NCBI GenBank assembly: GCA_934457235.1
Contig: CAKSHT010000117.1
Span: forward strand, 1 to 6,719
Source: an uncultured Oscillospiraceae bacterium
Lineage (GTDB): Bacteria > Bacillota > Clostridia > Oscillospirales > Ruminococcaceae
Direction of reading: 5' to 3'
DNA length: 6,719 nt
A program made the translations under genes and the position numbers. Shown here one piece after another: positions 1-5,983 of this stretch (positions within the stretch are counted from its first letter, which is position 1; the number at the start of each line of letters is the position of its first letter). Under the pieces are notes generated by a model that was not told where the DNA came from, ran no database searches, and worked only from the letters and a program-made list of their open reading frames with translations.

Positions 1-30
1 GTACTGCTGAGCCGCCGAACTGTTCATTGC

Positions 31-192
31 TTACATGCCGCGGCATTCGCCGAATATCAGAGTTTCGTCCGCAGTTTTATGATGGCTCAGAAAATCCCCG
101 TGTGAGGATATCTTCCGGGCGTTGGCAAAAGCAGCGTCGTTTGGTGCAAGGGCGCGTATAAACTCGCCGGTTATGATACTTGCTGTTGACAT
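31..192 (-). CDS. Short N-terminal fragment resembling a SWIM zinc-finger protein
   Basis: A 53-residue frame starts at ATG (190-192) behind a GGAGG ribosome site with a 6-base spacer. An upstream in-frame ATG at 247-249 lies inside the -35 box of the probable promoter, so it was not used. From memory, the peptide (motifs LAPNDAAFANARK, SSHGDFLSHHKT and TLIFGECRG) matches the first ~50 residues of bacterial SWIM zinc-finger proteins. In those, the GEC-x-G segment is followed by a long stretch carrying the CxCx(n)CxH metal site. Here the frame hits TAA at 31-33 straight after GECRGM, so the zinc site is missing. Another frame is open from the stop to the left edge but does not obviously restore the family sequence. 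The gene is either truncated, frameshifted or rearranged at its 3' end. The family call is by recall only. SWIM domains are thought to bind DNA or protein, and no function can be claimed for this fragment. Confidence 0.5.
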   Translation of the reverse strand: MSTASIITGEFIRALAPNDAAFANARKISSHGDFLSHHKTADETLIFGECRGM

Positions 193-220
193 GTTTTTCC
201 TCCGTATTATTGATAATATG

Positions 221-249
221 ATTATATCAGAAAAATCCGCTGATTTCAA
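221..249 (-). promoter_or_regulatory. SigA-type promoter for the SWIM-like fragment
   Basis: On the minus strand, TTGAAA (244-249) and a perfect TATAAT (221-226) are separated by 17 bases. Transcription would start near 214, giving a leader of about 20 bases before the ATG at 192. A promoter this close to consensus suggests the gene was meant to be well expressed even though its reading frame is short. Confidence 0.7.
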
Positions 250-268
250 TAGTAAATTGAAATATCAG
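240..268. promoter_or_regulatory. Imperfect palindrome in the divergent promoter, candidate operator
   Basis: The core is a perfect 8-bp inverted repeat, ATTTCAAT (243-250) and ATTGAAAT (256-263), around a 5-base spacer. The symmetry extends outward to CTGA (240-243) and TCAG (265-268) if two extra bases are allowed in the right arm. It covers the -35 box of the minus-strand promoter and ends 7 bases before the -35 box of the plus-strand promoter. A bound repressor or activator could therefore affect both genes. The binding protein is unknown, and the AT-rich context makes chance symmetry possible. Confidence 0.4.
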
Positions 269-275
269 ACGGCAC

Positions 276-304
276 TTGACAATTTGATGAATATGTGATA
301 AAAT
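276..304 (+). promoter_or_regulatory. SigA-type promoter for the solute-binding lipoprotein
   Basis: A perfect TTGACA (276-281) is followed after 17 bases by TAAAAT (299-304), with a TGA just before the -10 box that fits an extended -10 element. The predicted start is near 311, giving a leader of about 35 bases to the ATG at 347. The leader is too short for a riboswitch. Confidence 0.85.
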
Positions 305-346
305 CTAATGTATACGATTTCAAGAATCTAAATTGAGGAGGAACTC

Positions 347-1843
347 ATGAACCTTAACAAGAAGATAACTGTGGGAGTGCTGCTGGCGGCTATGATAACC
401 AGTCTTACTGCGTGCGACGAGGAGCCTGCTTCCACTGTGAACCCAGCGGGTAATTCTCCGTCTGCGACCACGACAAGCACGGCTGCTTCCACGACCACCG
501 ACCCGGACGAAAATGCAGCGACAGACGCCGAAATAAAGGAAGTCGGCACGGAAAACTATCAGCCCGACGGAAACAGCGGCACTATAGTGTGGCTCGGTTA
601 TTACGATCTCCAGACTGACGGAAGCGCTTCCGAGCAGTACAAGATATTCAGCAGCGACCTTTACGGCGGCGATATACAGTATGTATACGCTGACAGCGGC
701 TCTGCGTATTTCCAGAAGCTTGCTACCATGATATCCTCCGATGACTCTCCGGATATCGTAAGATACGAGTGGCAGTCGTTCCCGACCGGAATGAGCAAGA
801 ATATGTACGAGGCTCTTGACGGCGAGATCGACCTGACAACTCCGCTGTGGTCCGATATGGCGGAAACCGCCGAAAATTTCGCGTACAAGGGCAAGCACTA
901 TTACTTCCCGTACCGAATCACGACAAACTTCGCGCTGAATTATAATCGCAAGTCCCTGGAGGAGTATTCCATTGACGATCCGTATGATCTCTATATGAAC
1001 AACCAGTGGACATGGGACAGCTTCAAAAGACTGATGATTGAATGGTGCAATGCGGATGAAAATCATATTGGCTATGCGGGCGAGGGTGCAATGAGCTTCA
1101 TCGCTACCACCGGATCCTCTCTTGTTAAGGTTCAGCCGGACGGAACTGCAAAGTGCAACATCGGCGACCCGAATATCACCAGAACGATGGAGTTCTGCTC
1201 CGACCTGTACCGCAACGGACTGACCTACCAGGGCGAACTTGGCGACTGGGTGTCCCCGCAGACCTGGGCGGACAATTCCGACCGTATCCTGTTCCTCGGA
1301 ATGAACCCCGAGTGGACATACGGCGCGGCTGCAAAGCAGGTGCAGGATAAAGAGGGAGCGGAGAACGACATCTGCAACACTGTTTCCGATTTTGCGTTCA
1401 TTCCGTTTCCGAGGGATCCTACCTCAGACAAGTACTACATAGCATACGACACATTCGGATATCTCGTTGCAAAGGGCGCAAAGAACAAGAAGGGCGCCAT
1501 TGACTGGATAAACCTCAATCGCGTTTATGAAACAGACGAAAATATCATCGCCAACAAGAAGAAGGACGCAGTTGCCCCGGAGCCTGTATACTACACCAAG
1601 GGCAAGTACACCGGCTACCAGAAGTGGTCGCTGGTATGGGACGAGCGTCAGTACGACCTCTGGCAGGATATGATGGATCCGTCCAAGTTCAGCTTTACAT
1701 TCGATGATTGCTGGGGCTTCAACGACGATCTCAAGACCATCTGCAACAAGATACTGTTCGATCCGATGTTCCACGGCGAGTCGTTCACGCAGCTCAGCTC
1801 CGAGTACAAGCCGGTTATTGAGAATATAATCAGTGGCGTGTGA
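347..1843 (+). CDS. Family 1 extracellular solute-binding lipoprotein
   Basis: This 498-residue protein is a probable sugar-binding component of an ABC importer, anchored to the outer face of the membrane. The start follows AGGAGG (336-341) with a 5-base spacer. Residues 1-22 form a signal peptide (NKK charges, then a hydrophobic core) ending in the lipobox LTAC, with Cys23 as the lipidated residue. Residues ~28-56 are a low-complexity Ala/Ser/Thr linker that would hold the domain off the membrane. From residue ~65 the sequence has features of family 1 binding proteins: a beta start (TIVWLGYY), the SPDIVRY segment, YYFPYRI, and an NNQWTWDSFKRL motif of the second lobe. It is rich in Trp and Tyr, as expected for a carbohydrate cleft, but the ligand cannot be read from sequence. 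It stands alone: it has its own promoter, a strong terminator directly behind it, and no permease or ATPase gene beside it. It could depend on a distant ABC permease or act as a sensor accessory. Confidence 0.88.
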   Translation: MNLNKKITVGVLLAAMITSLTACDEEPASTVNPAGNSPSATTTSTAASTTTDPDENAATDAEIKEVGTENYQPDGNSGTIVWLGYYDLQTDGSASEQYKIFSSDLYGGDIQYVYADSGSAYFQKLATMISSDDSPDIVRYEWQSFPTGMSKNMYEALDGEIDLTTPLWSDMAETAENFAYKGKHYYFPYRITTNFALNYNRKSLEEYSIDDPYDLYMNNQWTWDSFKRLMIEWCNADENHIGYAGEGAMSFIATTGSSLVKVQPDGTAKCNIGDPNITRTMEFCSDLYRNGLTYQGELGDWVSPQTWADNSDRILFLGMNPEWTYGAAAKQVQDKEGAENDICNTVSDFAFIPFPRDPTSDKYYIAYDTFGYLVAKGAKNKKGAIDWINLNRVYETDENIIANKKKDAVAPEPVYYTKGKYTGYQKWSLVWDERQYDLWQDMMDPSKFSFTFDDCWGFNDDLKTICNKILFDPMFHGESFTQLSSEYKPVIENIISGV

Positions 1844-1855
1844 TTCTGAATAACT

Positions 1856-1890
1856 AAAGTGCTGTCATTTATGGCAGCACTTTTTGTTTT
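1856..1890 (+). terminator. Intrinsic terminator after the solute-binding protein
   Basis: A 12-bp stem (1856-1867 with 1872-1883, one G-T pair) closes a TTTA loop and runs into TTTTTGTTTT (1881-1890). It begins 12 bases after the stop codon. It separates the lipoprotein gene transcriptionally from the PTS genes, apart from readthrough. Confidence 0.93.
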
Positions 1891-1911
1891 GCTCCGTATT
1901 TATCGGCGATT

Positions 1912-1940
1912 TTTACAAATGATATACAAGTGCATAAAAA
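1912..1940 (+). promoter_or_regulatory. Possible promoter for the PTS operon
   Basis: TTTACA (1912-1917) and TAAAAA (1935-1940) are spaced by 17 bases, just after the preceding terminator and 23 bases before the ATG at 1964. The -10 box matches only four of six consensus positions. A small palindrome, ATCGGCGAT (1902-1910), lies directly upstream of the -35 box. I see no second terminator with an overlapping antiterminator (RAT) element in the short leader, so BglG/LicT-type control is not evident. A clear CcpA cre site was not found either. Confidence 0.4.
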
Positions 1941-1963
1941 TCACTCATAAACGGAGGTTAAAT

Positions 1964-4075
1964 ATGAAAGACAAGATCTTCGGGGTGCTCCAGAGGGTGG
2001 GACGTTCGTTCATGCTGCCGATAGCGCTGCTTCCCGTCGCGGGGCTGCTGCTTGGGATAGGCAGTTCGTTCACAAATCCCACCACGCTGGAGACCTACGG
2101 ACTGACGAAATTCATCTATGAGGGTGGAATACTATACACCGTATTTGACATAATGAGCAAGACCGGAAGCGCTGTGTTCGACAATCTGGCGCTCCTCTTC
2201 GCTATGGGCGTTGCGATAGGCATGGCAAAGAAGGAAAAGGAAGTCGCGGCGCTTTCCGGCGCGATCGGATATCTGATAATGAACACCGCGATAAGCGCCC
2301 TTATCACCGCACACGGCGGAGTCGAGAGCATGGCTGAGAATACCACGACGTCAGTGCTTGGCATAACCACGCTGCAAATGGGAGTTTTCGGCGGAATTAT
2401 CGTAGGGCTTGGTGTCGCCGGACTTCACAACAGGTTCTACAAGATACAGCTGCCGCAGGTGCTGTCGTTCTTTGGAGGAACGCGTTTCGTTCCGATAATC
2501 ACAAGCGTTGTTTACCTTGTGGTCGGCGTTGTCATGTTCTTTATCTGGCCGTTCGTGCAGATGGGTATAGCACGCCTGGGACAGCTTGTCCTTGAAAGCG
2601 GATATGCCGGGACATGGATCTACGGCACTCTGGAAAGGGCGCTTATCCCTTTCGGGCTGCATCACGTTTTCTATATGCCGTTCTGGCAGACGGAGCTTGG
2701 CGGCGCTATGGTCATCGACGGCGTTACGGTACAGGGCGCACAGAATATCTTTTTTGCGGAGCTTGCGTCCCGTGGGACGGAGCATTTCTCTGTTTCTGCG
2801 ACGCGGTTCATGTCCGGTAAGTTCCCATTCATGATATTCGGACTTCCGGCTGCGGCTTTCGCAATGTACAGAGCCGCCCGTCCGGAGAAGAAAAAGGCGG
2901 CAGGCGGGCTTCTGCTTTCGGCGGCGCTGACCTCCATGCTCACCGGTATCACGGAGCCGCTTGAATTCACGTTCCTGTTCGTGGCGCCGCTGATGTACGC
3001 GGTACACTGCGTGCTGGCAGGTCTTTCCTATATGCTGATGCATATTTTCAACGTCGGCGTAGGCATGACTTTCTCCGGCGGCGTTATTGATCTTACGTTG
3101 TTTGGCATACTCCAGGGCAACGCCAAAACTAACTGGATATGGATAGTTATTGTTGGACTGGCGTATGCAGTCATGTACTATTTCGTGTTCTATTTCATGA
3201 TAAAGAAGCTTGATCTTAAAACCCCCGGCAGGGAGCGCGACGGCGAGGAAACGAAGCTGTACACGCGAAAGGACGTTGACGCCCGGAAGCAGTCCGGATC
3301 CGGCAGCGCGGACCGCGTAAGCGCGCTGATACTGGCGGGACTTGGCGGCAAGGGCAACATCTCAGATATCGACTGCTGCGCGACCCGCCTGCGAATTACG
3401 GTCAACGACGCCGGTAAAGTAAGTGACGAGCTTCTGAAGCAGAGCGGCGCGTCCGGCATCGTTCATAAGGGTAATGGAGTTCAGGTGATATACGGACCGC
3501 AGGTGTCCGTCGTGAAATCTCGTCTGGAGGATTTCATGGACACTCCCGCTGCTGACAATCCGTTGCTCCTGACCGGATTCACGGAAATTTCCGAGCCGCA
3601 GAAATCCGGAGCGCGAGCCGCAGCGGATTTCACGCTGTATGCACACATGAGCGGGGAAGTGGTCCCGCTGGAGGATGTGCGGGACGAAGCGTTTTCGTCC
3701 GGGGCGCTCGGCGGCGGCGTGGCGATTGAACCGTCTGAGGGTAAGCTGTACGCTCCCTGCGACGGAACGGTGGACACGGTGTTTGATACAAAGCATGCTG
3801 TGAATCTCATATCCGATGATGGCTGTGAGATCCTGCTTCATATTGGTATCGACACAGTAAAACTCGGCGGGAAATATTTCAAATCGCATGTGACCGACGG
3901 TCAGAAAATACGCCGCGGCGACCTGCTGGTATCGTTTGACATTGACGGAATAATAAGATTGGGATACAGCACTACAACGCCGATGATCGTATGCAATACT
4001 GAGGATTACCATTCGGTGCAGAACGTGGCTTCCGGCGGGGTAACTGCCGGGGAGCCGTTAATAAAACTCAACTGA
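1964..4075 (+). CDS. ptsG: PTS permease EIICBA, glucose/maltose/GlcNAc family
   Basis: This 703-residue membrane permease imports a sugar and phosphorylates it on entry. The ATG at 1964 has GGAGG (1953-1957) 6 bases upstream. An in-frame GTG at 1859 lies inside the preceding terminator stem and was rejected. Domain order is C-B-A. EIIC (1 to ~424) opens with a FGVLQRVGRSFMLPIALLP-type segment, has several hydrophobic helices, IPFGLHHVFY, the substrate-site motif GITEPLEF (328-335), and ends in LDLKTPGRE (416-424). EIIB (~445-527) carries the phospho-cysteine in DCCATRLR, most likely Cys472, with an extra Cys471 before it. EIIA (~560-703) carries His611 (TKHAVNL) and the phospho-histidine His626 (LLHIGIDTVKL), spaced 15 apart like His75 and His90 of E. 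coli EIIA-Glc. The length matches B. subtilis PtsG (~700 residues). The phosphate route would be enzyme I, HPr, His626, Cys472, sugar. The exact sugar is uncertain: glucose is most likely, with maltose or N-acetylglucosamine possible. HPr is encoded 13 bases downstream. Confidence 0.93.
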   Translation: MKDKIFGVLQRVGRSFMLPIALLPVAGLLLGIGSSFTNPTTLETYGLTKFIYEGGILYTVFDIMSKTGSAVFDNLALLFAMGVAIGMAKKEKEVAALSGAIGYLIMNTAISALITAHGGVESMAENTTTSVLGITTLQMGVFGGIIVGLGVAGLHNRFYKIQLPQVLSFFGGTRFVPIITSVVYLVVGVVMFFIWPFVQMGIARLGQLVLESGYAGTWIYGTLERALIPFGLHHVFYMPFWQTELGGAMVIDGVTVQGAQNIFFAELASRGTEHFSVSATRFMSGKFPFMIFGLPAAAFAMYRAARPEKKKAAGGLLLSAALTSMLTGITEPLEFTFLFVAPLMYAVHCVLAGLSYMLMHIFNVGVGMTFSGGVIDLTLFGILQGNAKTNWIWIVIVGLAYAVMYYFVFYFMIKKLDLKTPGRERDGEETKLYTRKDVDARKQSGSGSADRVSALILAGLGGKGNISDIDCCATRLRITVNDAGKVSDELLKQSGASGIVHKGNGVQVIYGPQVSVVKSRLEDFMDTPAADNPLLLTGFTEISEPQKSGARAAADFTLYAHMSGEVVPLEDVRDEAFSSGALGGGVAIEPSEGKLYAPCDGTVDTVFDTKHAVNLISDDGCEILLHIGIDTVKLGGKYFKSHVTDGQKIRRGDLLVSFDIDGIIRLGYSTTTPMIVCNTEDYHSVQNVASGGVTAGEPLIKLN

Positions 4076-4088
4076 CAAAGGAGAAATT

Positions 4089-4346
4089 ATGAGAACATTC
4101 ACTTACACGATAAAGGACGAACTTGGAATACACGCACGTCCCGCCGGACTTCTGGCAAAGACCGCGAAATCCATGGACAGCGAGATAACCATAACCCGCG
4201 GAGACAAGACCGTTGGCGCGGCAAAGCTGATAGCGCTGATGGGACTTGGCGTGAAATGCGGCGACACGATAATCGTCAAGATATCTGGAGGCAACGAGGA
4301 AGCGTACGAAAAAACAATTCGCGAGTTTCTGGAAAATAACCTATAA
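4089..4346 (+). CDS. ptsH: HPr phosphocarrier protein, Ser46 replaced by Lys
   Basis: This 85-residue cytoplasmic phosphocarrier passes phosphate from enzyme I to EIIA domains. The start ATG lies 13 bases after the permease stop, with AAAGGAG (4077-4083) and a 5-base spacer, so the two genes form an operon. The active-site motif GIHARPAG is intact, with His15 and Arg17 in place. The second conserved HPr region, usually KSIMGVMSLG around Ser46, reads AKLIALMGLG here: position 46 is Lys and position 52 is Gly. HPr kinase/phosphorylase modifies Ser46 in Firmicutes to switch on carbon catabolite repression through CcpA, so this protein should be unable to take that mark. Similar Ser46-less HPr-like proteins occur, as I recall, in other Clostridia. 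It may be a dedicated partner of the neighbouring permease, with a canonical HPr elsewhere; whether it is the only HPr in the genome cannot be told from this window. Confidence 0.93.
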   Translation: MRTFTYTIKDELGIHARPAGLLAKTAKSMDSEITITRGDKTVGAAKLIALMGLGVKCGDTIIVKISGGNEEAYEKTIREFLENNL

Positions 4347-4355
4347 AAATACTTG

Positions 4356-4387
4356 GAGTCAGAGTGTAATACCCTGGCTCTTTTTTT
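4356..4387 (+). terminator. Intrinsic terminator of the PTS operon
   Basis: GAGTCAG (4356-4362) pairs with CTGGCTC (4374-4380), including one T-G pair, around an 11-base loop. A run of seven T (4381-4387) follows directly. It begins 9 bases after the HPr stop codon. The stem is short but the T run is strong. Confidence 0.8.
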
Positions 4388-4498
4388 GCACTCTGCCAGG
4401 AAAATCCTGCATGTGTAATGCTTTTAAATTATATATCGAAACAATTTATTTTGTGTTAAATAAAGTATATAGGTTGACTGGGTTTAATAAATTGCATG

Positions 4499-4532
4499 AA
4501 AAAGAATTTCTGCCGTAAAGATACGGCAGAAA
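4499..4532 (-). terminator. Intrinsic terminator of the kinase transcript
   Basis: An 11-bp perfect stem (4507-4517 with 4522-4532) has a 4-base loop. Read on the minus strand it is followed by TTCTTTTT (4499-4506), whereas on the plus strand no T run follows directly, so it is assigned to the minus strand. It lies about 150 bases past the kinase stop codon, leaving a long 3' untranslated region. Confidence 0.75.
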
Positions 4533-4679
4533 CAATTCAAAGTGTCTTTTCCATACAGTGAAAACTGGGAAAATAAATAGGGCATATAGAAACGGATCAC
4601 TCTCCCTTGCGGTATTCCTCATAATGATGATAAAAAGTCTTCTGCGAAAGGAACGCAAGGATTTCCAGGGCGTTATTTA

Positions 4680-5894
4680 TTATATCGTGAGTTCTGGCTG
4701 TTCATGCTTGAGATATTTTTGCAGTGCGCTGATTATTTCGCTTTCCTGGAGCGGCTTTGTAAGATGCTCGTTCATTCCGGCGTCCAGGCTGCGCTGAATG
4801 TCGTCGGTGAACGCGTTGGCGGTCATTGCGATTATCGGTAGACCGTCGCAGCCGGGAAGCGCGCGTATTTTCCGGGCGGCGTCATAACCGTTCATCACTG
4901 GCATCTGTATATCCATGAACACGATGCTGTAATGATCAGCGCCGTTCTTCCGGATAAGCTCGACTGCGATCTTTCCATTTTCAGCGCATTCGGTCTCGTC
5001 GCCGGTCATGCCGATTATTTCCGTCGCAATTTCGCGGTTCAGGTCATTATCCTCTACAAGCAAAATACGTTTTCCCGTGTAATCCGCGTGACCAAGCGAG
5101 GAAAGCTCGTCCTCAAAAGTGACGTGCGGTCTGGTCCCGCTGCCTGCAAGCTCCTTGAAAAGAGCAGTAAGGCGCGAGCGGAACAGCGGCTTTGTGATAA
5201 ATGCATCTGCACCGGCTTCACGGGCCTCCTTTTCGATTGCGGAGCAGTCGTACGCCGTGAATACGATGATTGGTACGTCCTTCCCAACGCGGCTTCGTAT
5301 CCCGCGCGTTGTTTCCACGCCATCCATCTCCGGCATCTTCCAGTCGATTATCACGGCAAAGAAGTCGTTTCCGGTTTGGTGGTGTTCTGCCGTGCGTTCG
5401 ATGGCTTCTCTGCCGGAGAGCACCCACTCGCCGTCCATACCGATTTCATTGAGAATGGCGACTGTTCCCTCGCAGCACGCCTGGTCGTCGTCTACAACAA
5501 GTATCGGTAGGTGCACCAGCTCGTCTGCGTTGACGTTTTCGCATTCCTGAAGTCGCAGAAATATGGTAACAGTGAAGCGGCTTCCCTTGCCGGGGGCGCT
5601 TTCAATCTTGATATCGCCGTTCATCATGGAAACTATGTTCTTTGTTATCGCCATGCCCAGACCAGTCCCTGGAATTTTGTTGGTACGGTCGTTGTCCGCC
5701 CGGGTGAACGGCTCAAAGATTATCTTCTGGAACTCCTCGGTCATGCCAATGCCGTTGTCCTCAATGGTGAATTCATAGCAGGAGGTTCCGTTGTGCGTCA
5801 GGCTTTCGGAGATGCTCAGACTGATCTTACCGCCGTCCGGTGTATATTTCACGGCGTTGTTCAGAATGTTTACAAGTACCTGTTGAATACGCAT
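4680..5894 (-). CDS. Hybrid histidine kinase, C-terminal part: HATPase-REC-REC
   Basis: The first ATG (5892-5894) gives 404 residues, but kinase sequence continues in frame upstream to about 5981, and no ribosome site precedes that ATG. This is therefore the back half of a split gene, not an independent one. Residues ~1-110 form the ATP-binding domain: N box NNAVKYTP, G1 box DNGIGM, F box FEPF, G2 box GTGLGM. A first receiver domain (~127-245) has the acidic pair in VVDDD, phospho-acceptor Asp184 in IDWKMP, Thr in VFTAYD and Lys in ITKPL. A second receiver (~272-395) has LLVEDND, Asp328 in MDIQMP, AMTANA and Lys in LTKPL. Both receivers look competent for phosphorelay. There is no HPt or DNA-binding domain, so the output would pass to separate proteins. 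The long 3' untranslated region ends in a terminator near 4500. Confidence 0.88.
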   Translation of the reverse strand: MRIQQVLVNILNNAVKYTPDGGKISLSISESLTHNGTSCYEFTIEDNGIGMTEEFQKIIFEPFTRADNDRTNKIPGTGLGMAITKNIVSMMNGDIKIESAPGKGSRFTVTIFLRLQECENVNADELVHLPILVVDDDQACCEGTVAILNEIGMDGEWVLSGREAIERTAEHHQTGNDFFAVIIDWKMPEMDGVETTRGIRSRVGKDVPIIVFTAYDCSAIEKEAREAGADAFITKPLFRSRLTALFKELAGSGTRPHVTFEDELSSLGHADYTGKRILLVEDNDLNREIATEIIGMTGDETECAENGKIAVELIRKNGADHYSIVFMDIQMPVMNGYDAARKIRALPGCDGLPIIAMTANAFTDDIQRSLDAGMNEHLTKPLQESEIISALQKYLKHEQPELTI

Positions 5895-5977
5895 GCTGTT
5901 GCCGATAACAGCTTCATGCCTGATATCAGAAAGTCTTACGGAGAAATCGTGGTGGTGCTGTTCTGTTCCGGGTTTGG

Positions 5978-5983
5978 TCAGCT
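5978..5983 (-). other. Frameshift site in the kinase gene
   Basis: On the minus strand the bases AGC-TGA-CC interrupt the kinase between HisKA and HATPase. Downstream homology resumes in a different frame as Thr-Lys-Pro-Gly and leads without a gap into the ATPase N box. Loss of one base, most simply the A of an ATG codon after AGC, explains both frames. I see no long slippery run or strong downstream structure that would suggest programmed frameshifting. Confidence 0.7.

Larger units (their letters stand above)
4347..4679. other. Convergent intergenic region
   Basis: This stretch separates the PTS operon from the kinase gene, which points the opposite way. It holds a terminator for each strand, described separately. 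Positions 4401-4498 are AT-rich with scattered TATA-like words but no convincing gene, and no tRNA or other RNA gene was recognised. Positions 4533-4679 lie between the kinase stop codon and its terminator, so they are probably its 3' untranslated region. Confidence 0.7.

Noticed and set aside
320..1066. A 248-codon minus-strand frame opposite the solute-binding protein.
   Set aside because: It is the antisense image of a clear lipoprotein gene, has no domain I recognise, and reaches into the plus-strand leader.
1859..1963. N-terminal extension of the PTS permease by 35 residues from a GTG at 1859.
   Set aside because: The GTG lies inside the terminator stem of the previous gene and has no ribosome site. 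The ATG at 1964 has GGAGG at good spacing and begins the conserved EIIC N-terminus.
4473..4501. A promoter-like TTGACT with a TGAAAA about 17 bases downstream on the plus strand.
   Set aside because: The -10 box is poor, and the only element downstream is a terminator oriented for the other strand. Such words are expected in AT-rich intergenic DNA.
4446..4658. A 70-codon minus-strand frame in the convergent intergenic region.
   Set aside because: It runs through the terminator hairpin at 4507-4532, matches no family I recognise, and has no convincing ribosome site.
4600..4701. A 34-codon open frame on the minus strand past the kinase stop, with protein-like composition (it ends in a Tyr/Glu/Lys-rich tail before TGA at 4597-4599).
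   Set aside because: It has no usual start codon and no ribosome site, overlaps the kinase end, and is short enough to be open by chance.
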